From NCBI GenBank assembly GCA_013204125.1, contig JABMOP010000421.1:1-8505 (forward strand): DNA of 8,505 nucleotides. Reading direction: 5' to 3'. Shown here piece after piece: positions 6,139 to 8,505 of this stretch (positions are counted from its first letter, which is position 1; each line of letters opens with the position of its first letter). Position numbers and translations under genes: made by a program. The DNA is from Rhodospirillales bacterium. GTDB taxonomy: Bacteria > Pseudomonadota > Alphaproteobacteria > Rhodospirillales > UBA2165. The notes beneath the pieces are model-generated. The model ran no database searches. It was not told where the DNA came from and saw nothing but the letters and a program-made list of their open reading frames with translations.

Positions 6139-7308
6139 ATGAACTCCTTAGGCATAGATAAAGCGCCCAAAGACACCCGCGTCGTGGTGGCGATGTCGGG
6201 CGGTGTGGACAGTTCCGTCACCGCCGCCTTGCTCGCCGAAGAAGGCTATGATGTGATCGGTATTACCCTGCAACTCTATGATCACGGCGACGCGGTTGAG
6301 AGGCCCGGTTCGTGCTGCGCCGGCGTCGATATCCATGATGCGCGGCAAGTTGCGGCCGGCCTCGGCATCCCCCATTACGTTTTGGATTACGAAGATCGCT
6401 TCAAAGAAGACGTCATCGATGATTTCGTCGATAGCTATCTTGCCGGCGAAACGCCGATCCCCTGCGTGCGTTGTAACCAAACGGTGAAGTTCAGGGATTT
6501 GGTGGCGCGCGCCAAAGAATTAAACGCCGATGCCTTGGCCACCGGCCATTATGTGCGCCGGGTAGACGGCGAACATGGGCCTGAGCTGCATAGGGGCCGG
6601 GACGCGGGCAAGGACCAAAGCTACTTCCTGTTTGCGACGACGGGCGAACAACTTGATTTCCTGCGCTTTCCTTTGGGCGGGATGGACAAAGACCAAACCC
6701 GCGCCCTTGCCGAACGCTTCGGACTTTCCGTCGCCGCCAAGCCCGATAGCCAAGATATTTGCTTCGTCGCCGGCGGCGATTACGCCGACGTGGTGCGTAA
6801 AATGCGCCCCGGCGCTTCAATCCCCGGCGATATCGTCCACATCGATGGGCGCGTCTTGGGCCATCATGACGGCATCATCAATTTCACCGTCGGCCAACGC
6901 CGGGGCTTAAATATCGGCGGCGGCGATCCACTCTATGTGGTGCGCCTGGAGGCAAAAAATGCACAGGTTTTGGTCGGGCCGAAACAAGCGCTCGATGAAA
7001 CCCAGGTCCACATCAAAGAAGTAAACTGGCTCGGCGATGCGCCCTTGGGCGCCGCCGCCATGGATGTGGAGGTCAAACTCCGCTCGGCCCAGCCCTTGAT
7101 CCCGGCCAGCATCATGGCCAAGCCGGGCGGCACTGCCGAGGCCCAATTGGCAGTGCCGATGGCGGCCGTCGCGCCGGGCCAGGCTTGCGTGTTTTACCAG
7201 GGCGAGCGGGTCCTGGGTGGCGGTTGGATCACCGCCGCGCCGAATACGGATTTGGCGGGCGCAAACAGCAAAGCGGCAAACCTTGACAGCGCCGCCCTTG
7301 GCGCTTAA
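6139..7308 (+). CDS. mnmA: MnmA, tRNA U34 2-thiouridylase
   Basis: ATP-dependent enzyme that adds sulfur to C2 of the wobble uridine (U34) in tRNAs for Lys, Glu and Gln, part of mnm5s2U synthesis. The 389 residues are within the usual range. The PP-loop SGGVDSS is at 20-26, LATGHYVR marks the ATPase core, and KDQSYFLF is a family signature. The two catalytic cysteines are Cys112 (in CVRCNQTVKF) and Cys208 (in QDICFV), matching E. coli Cys102 and Cys199. FTVGQRRGL and the beta-barrel end near VLGGGWI complete the protein. An extra Cys109 makes a CxxC with Cys112. The start at ATG 6139 has no strong ribosome binding site and lies 7 nt after the ferredoxin stop. The C-terminal 20 residues, rich in Ala, Asn and Ser, are an unconserved tail. 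Its place behind SUF genes suggests that SufS/SufU provide its sulfur. Confidence 0.97.
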   Translation: MNSLGIDKAPKDTRVVVAMSGGVDSSVTAALLAEEGYDVIGITLQLYDHGDAVERPGSCCAGVDIHDARQVAAGLGIPHYVLDYEDRFKEDVIDDFVDSYLAGETPIPCVRCNQTVKFRDLVARAKELNADALATGHYVRRVDGEHGPELHRGRDAGKDQSYFLFATTGEQLDFLRFPLGGMDKDQTRALAERFGLSVAAKPDSQDICFVAGGDYADVVRKMRPGASIPGDIVHIDGRVLGHHDGIINFTVGQRRGLNIGGGDPLYVVRLEAKNAQVLVGPKQALDETQVHIKEVNWLGDAPLGAAAMDVEVKLRSAQPLIPASIMAKPGGTAEAQLAVPMAAVAPGQACVFYQGERVLGGGWITAAPNTDLAGANSKAANLDSAALGA

Positions 7309-7311
7309 ACG
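7283..7311 (+). promoter_or_regulatory. Candidate promoter of the tRNA-Met gene
   Basis: TTGACA at 7283-7288 (CCTTGACA in context, containing the CTTGAC -35 form common in alphaproteobacteria) lies inside the last codons of mnmA. Seventeen nt later, 7306-7311 reads TAAACG, a weak -10 element; TTAAAC at 7305 is the alternative with a 16-nt spacer. Transcription would begin near 7318 and leave a leader of about 36 nt before the tRNA. The -35 is perfect but the -10 matches only half the consensus, so this is a candidate only. Confidence 0.4.
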
Positions 7312-7318
7312 CCTCATT

Positions 7319-7344
7319 CCTTGAGTGCCATCGGCGCTTGAAGG
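7319..7344 (+). other. Hairpin in the mnmA-tRNA gap
   Basis: An imperfect inverted repeat fills most of the 45-nt gap: TTGAGTGCC (7321-7329) pairs with GGCGCTTGA (7333-7341) around an ATC loop, with three G-U pairs, and CC 7319-7320 pairs with GG 7343-7344 past one bulged A. It is followed by an A-rich stretch rather than Ts, so it is not a normal intrinsic terminator. It may shape the 5' leader of the tRNA precursor or mark a processing point at the end of the operon transcript. Confidence 0.4.
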
Positions 7345-7353
7345 TAAAAATAT

Positions 7354-7430
7354 GGCGGAGTAGCTCAGTTGGTTAGAGCACGGGAATCATAATCCCGGGG
7401 TCGGCGGTTCGAGTCCGCCCTCCGCTACCA
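7354..7430 (+). tRNA. tRNA-Met (anticodon CAT), probably elongator
   Basis: Complete 77-nt cloverleaf. The acceptor arm GGCGGAG (7354-7360) pairs with CTCCGCT (7420-7426), the first pair being a G-U wobble. The D arm is GCTC/GAGC (7363-7366, 7376-7379). The anticodon stem CGGGA/TCCCG (7381-7385, 7393-7397) encloses the loop ATCATAA with CAT at 7388-7390. The T arm is GGCGG/CCGCC with the loop TTCGAGT, followed by discriminator A and an encoded CCA. The initiator is disfavoured because the stem lacks three G-C pairs next to the loop. A CAT tRNA could also be the lysidine-modified tRNA-Ile2, but the acceptor and D-arm sequences look like the alphaproteobacterial elongator Met tRNA. Confidence 0.95.
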
Positions 7431-7438
7431 TTCTTTTC

Positions 7439-7479
7439 AATGGCTTAGCTAAATTAGGCTAGGTCGTTTTTTCTTTCTA
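7439..7479 (+). terminator. Rho-independent terminator after tRNA-Met
   Basis: TGGCTTAGC (7441-7449) pairs with GCTAGGTCG (7458-7466) over nine positions, three of them G-U, around an eight-base loop TAAATTAG. It is directly followed by TTTTTTCTTTCT (7467-7478). AA at 7439-7440 can extend the stem into the first Ts. The structure begins 10 nt after the CCA end and is the only good intrinsic terminator in the window. It should end the tRNA transcript and any read-through from the SUF-mnmA operon. Confidence 0.8.
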
Positions 7480-7497
7480 GCAACCAATTAGCAACCA
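7478..7497 (+). repeat. Paired 9-bp direct repeat TAGCAACCA
   Basis: TAGCAACCA occurs at 7478-7486 and again at 7489-7497, 11 bp apart centre to centre, about one helical turn. It begins in the tail of the terminator T-run, 48 nt after the tRNA end. Such a helically phased pair could be a protein-binding site, for instance for an integrase near a tRNA attachment site, but nothing in the sequence proves this. Confidence 0.6.
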
Positions 7498-7550
7498 CAA
7501 TGAGAGATTTCGGGGATATTTTCACCTGATTCTGTTCGCCGTAATTTATC

Positions 7551-7588
7551 CGGGATTTACCGGGATATTGTGGGATGGGGATTACCGG
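7551..7588 (+). repeat. Tandem GGGAT-containing decamers
   Basis: Three consecutive 10-mers, CGGGATTTAC, CGGGATATTG and TGGGATGGGG, place GGGAT at 7552, 7562 and 7572 with exact 10-bp spacing. A fourth GGGAT follows at 7578, and GATTACCGG at 7580-7588 echoes GATTTACCGG at 7554-7563. A fifth GGGAT lies at 7513. The regular spacing puts the copies on one face of the helix, as expected for an iteron-like or arm-type protein-binding array. Confidence 0.5.
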
Positions 7589-7596
7589 ACCCAATT

Positions 7597-7661
7597 GAAA
7601 GACTATGGTGCCGGCGGGCGCGATTCAATATTTCGCGGAAACGGTCCGAATATAGTCTCTC
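7597..7661. repeat. Extended imperfect inverted repeat
   Basis: GAAAGACTAT (7597-7606) faces ATAGTCTCTC (7652-7661) with one mismatch. Nested inside are CCG (7611-7613) with CGG (7642-7644), and CGCG (7619-7622) with CGCG (7634-7637), around an 11-base AT-rich loop. The arms are interrupted by internal loops and no T-run follows on either strand, so it is not an obvious terminator. It could be a structured RNA element, an operator or a decayed repeat. Confidence 0.35.
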
Positions 7662-7725
7662 AACGGTATCGACCCAAAGCGGGCATTAAGCCTCGACGCT
7701 GCACAAAGCGGATGTTTCAAATTCC

Positions 7726-7765
7726 AGTGGCCTGCGCAAACTAGTTTGTTGGGTTCAGAGCCACT
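7726..7765. repeat. Nested palindrome at the kinase 3' end
   Basis: AGTGGC (7726-7731) and GCCACT (7760-7765) form a perfect 6-bp inverted repeat that reaches the kinase stop codon. Between them lies the 12-bp perfect palindrome CAAACTAGTTTG (7737-7748). On the minus strand this directly follows the kinase gene, where a terminator is expected, but the T-run is missing. A 12-bp palindrome is expected by chance about twice in a window of this size. Confidence 0.3.
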
Positions 7766-8505
7766 TATTTCAGATATTTTTCGACGGTAGCCAAAACTTC
7801 GGGGATTTTGAATGGTTTGGTAATATATTCCTCAAACCCTGCCTGGTGGCCTCGTTCGATCTCATGGGTCATAGCGGCAGCGGTGATGGCGATGACGGGA
7901 ATAATTTTGGTCTTTTTGTTCGACCGTAGTTTCTCTAGTGCTTCAACACCGTCGATTCCTGGCAGGTTGATGTCCATGAGAATGAGATCGGGCATTTGGC
8001 TTTTTGCAATATCCAGACCAGCTTCCGCATCGGGCGCCGACAGCATTGTTAAATTAGGAATGTTGCCGATCACTTCCTTCATCAGGCTTAGGTTGGGTGA
8101 ATTGTCTTCAATATAAAGAAGCGTTCGGCATTGATTGTCGGGGATTTCGCCAATTTCTACAGAACCAATTGCTTCAATGGCGTCCCCGTGGGTTAGTGAT
8201 TGATCTTCTGAAATAGGAAACTCAACCCAGAAGGTGCTGCCAACGTTTTCTTCGCTCTCATAACCGATGCGCCCTCCGAGCAAATTCATGATCTTTTTTG
8301 TTATCGTCAGGCCGATACCTGTGCCTTCTATTTCTCCAGCTTCCAAACCAAGCCGGTTAAATGGCTCAAACAATCGGCCCTGCTTATCTTTTGCAATGCC
8401 CTTGCCGGTATCTACAACACTAAACCTCTGGAAACCGTCGCCTGCCAATTCGGAAGTTATCGTGACCGAACCCGCTCGGCGATTGTATTTGATGGCGTTG
8501 GACAA
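7765..8505 (-). CDS. Hybrid sensor histidine kinase, C-terminal part (5' partial)
   Basis: The last 246 residues of a two-component hybrid kinase. Residues 1-97 are the end of the HATPase_c domain: N-box LSNAIKYN at the window edge, G1 box DTGKGI (32-37), F-box LFEPFNRL (45-52) and G2 box GTGIGLTI (61-68). After a linker, a receiver domain fills 128-246 with the acidic pair Glu133-Asp134, phosphoacceptor Asp178 in LMDINLPGIDG, Thr208 in AITA and Lys230 in TKPF. There is no output domain after the receiver. The phosphorylated-histidine domain and any sensor or membrane part lie right of the window. The first visible codon (TTG at 8505-8503) is an internal Leu, not a start. It runs towards the SUF operon, and counted lines give about 47% G+C against about 56-63% in the operon, so it may have a different history. 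Signal and target are unknown. Confidence 0.93.
   Translation of the reverse strand: MSNAIKYNRRAGSVTITSELAGDGFQRFSVVDTGKGIAKDKQGRLFEPFNRLGLEAGEIEGTGIGLTITKKIMNLLGGRIGYESEENVGSTFWVEFPISEDQSLTHGDAIEAIGSVEIGEIPDNQCRTLLYIEDNSPNLSLMKEVIGNIPNLTMLSAPDAEAGLDIAKSQMPDLILMDINLPGIDGVEALEKLRSNKKTKIIPVIAITAAAMTHEIERGHQAGFEEYITKPFKIPEVLATVEKYLK

Larger units (their letters stand above)
7473..7764. other. Gene-free, repeat-containing intergenic region
   Basis: No convincing coding frame exists on either strand between the tRNA terminator and the kinase stop codon. The region holds a paired TAGCAACCA repeat (7478-7497), three tandem GGGAT decamers (7551-7580), an extended imperfect hairpin (7597-7661), a repeated CAAAGCGG (7675-7682 and 7704-7711) and a nested palindrome at the kinase end (7726-7765). 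Composition is mixed, with an AT-rich left part and a GC-rich centre. Each element is weak alone; as a group they suggest a binding region or remnants of a mobile element rather than neutral spacer. Confidence 0.5.

Noticed and set aside
7288..7305. Hairpin AGCGCC/GGCGCT overlapping the mnmA stop as an operon terminator.
   Set aside because: The stem is perfect but has no T-run after it, and it lies between the putative -35 and -10 of the tRNA promoter; it may be a by-product of codons in the alanine-rich tail.
7345..7353. TAAAAATAT directly before the tRNA as a -10 element with TTGAGT (7321) as -35.
   Set aside because: Transcription would start inside the mature tRNA sequence.
7500..7529. 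A nine-codon ATG-to-TGA frame in the spacer.
   Set aside because: No ribosome binding site, no recognisable product and length expected by chance.
7513..7588. GGGAT repeats as a CRISPR array.
   Set aside because: Units are only 10 bp without unique spacers, and no cas gene is present.
7808..8116. A 102-codon plus-strand frame opposite the kinase.
   Set aside because: It is the antisense shadow of the receiver domain, whose motifs are clear on the minus strand.

Overview
The window reads as a chromosomal segment of an alphaproteobacterium, probably Rhodospirillales-like. That placement rests on the protein sequences, the SufU-type SUF operon, the CVRC-type MnmA, a CTTGAC-type -35 element and the moderate G+C (about 56% in hand-counted SUF lines, about 63% in mnmA). 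It is an inference from family knowledge, not from a database match.

Positions 1-7308 hold one tightly packed plus-strand operon: sufB (5' end outside the window), sufC, sufD, sufS, sufU, sufT, sufA, a [2Fe-2S] adrenodoxin-type ferredoxin and mnmA. After the 43-nt sufB-sufC gap, genes overlap by a few bases or are separated by 12 nt or less, so one polycistronic transcript with translational coupling is likely. SufS takes sulfur from cysteine and SufU accepts or relays the persulfide. The SufBC2D scaffold builds the Fe-S cluster using SufC ATPase activity. SufT and SufA help mature and deliver clusters, and the ferredoxin is a plausible electron donor. MnmA uses sulfur (and perhaps an Fe-S cluster) to 2-thiolate U34 of some tRNAs. 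All catalytic residues I could check are intact.

A tRNA-Met(CAT) gene with encoded CCA follows at 7354-7430. A CTTGAC-type promoter candidate lies in the 3' end of mnmA, and a strong rho-independent terminator (hairpin plus T-run) starts 10 nt after the CCA.

Positions 7473-7764 carry no gene. They contain a short direct repeat, three tandem GGGAT decamers, and several inverted repeats. This could be a regulatory region or the scar or arm of an element integrated at the tRNA, but no integrase is visible.

From 7765 to the right edge, on the minus strand, lies the C-terminal part of a hybrid sensor histidine kinase (ATPase domain plus receiver). Its G+C is visibly lower (about 47% in counted lines). 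It converges on the operon and probably has nothing to do with Fe-S assembly.

I did not find a clearly new biological system. The points most worth following are the ferredoxin and mnmA attached to the SUF operon, the CxxC-plus-Cys arrangement in MnmA, and the repeat-rich tract next to the tRNA.
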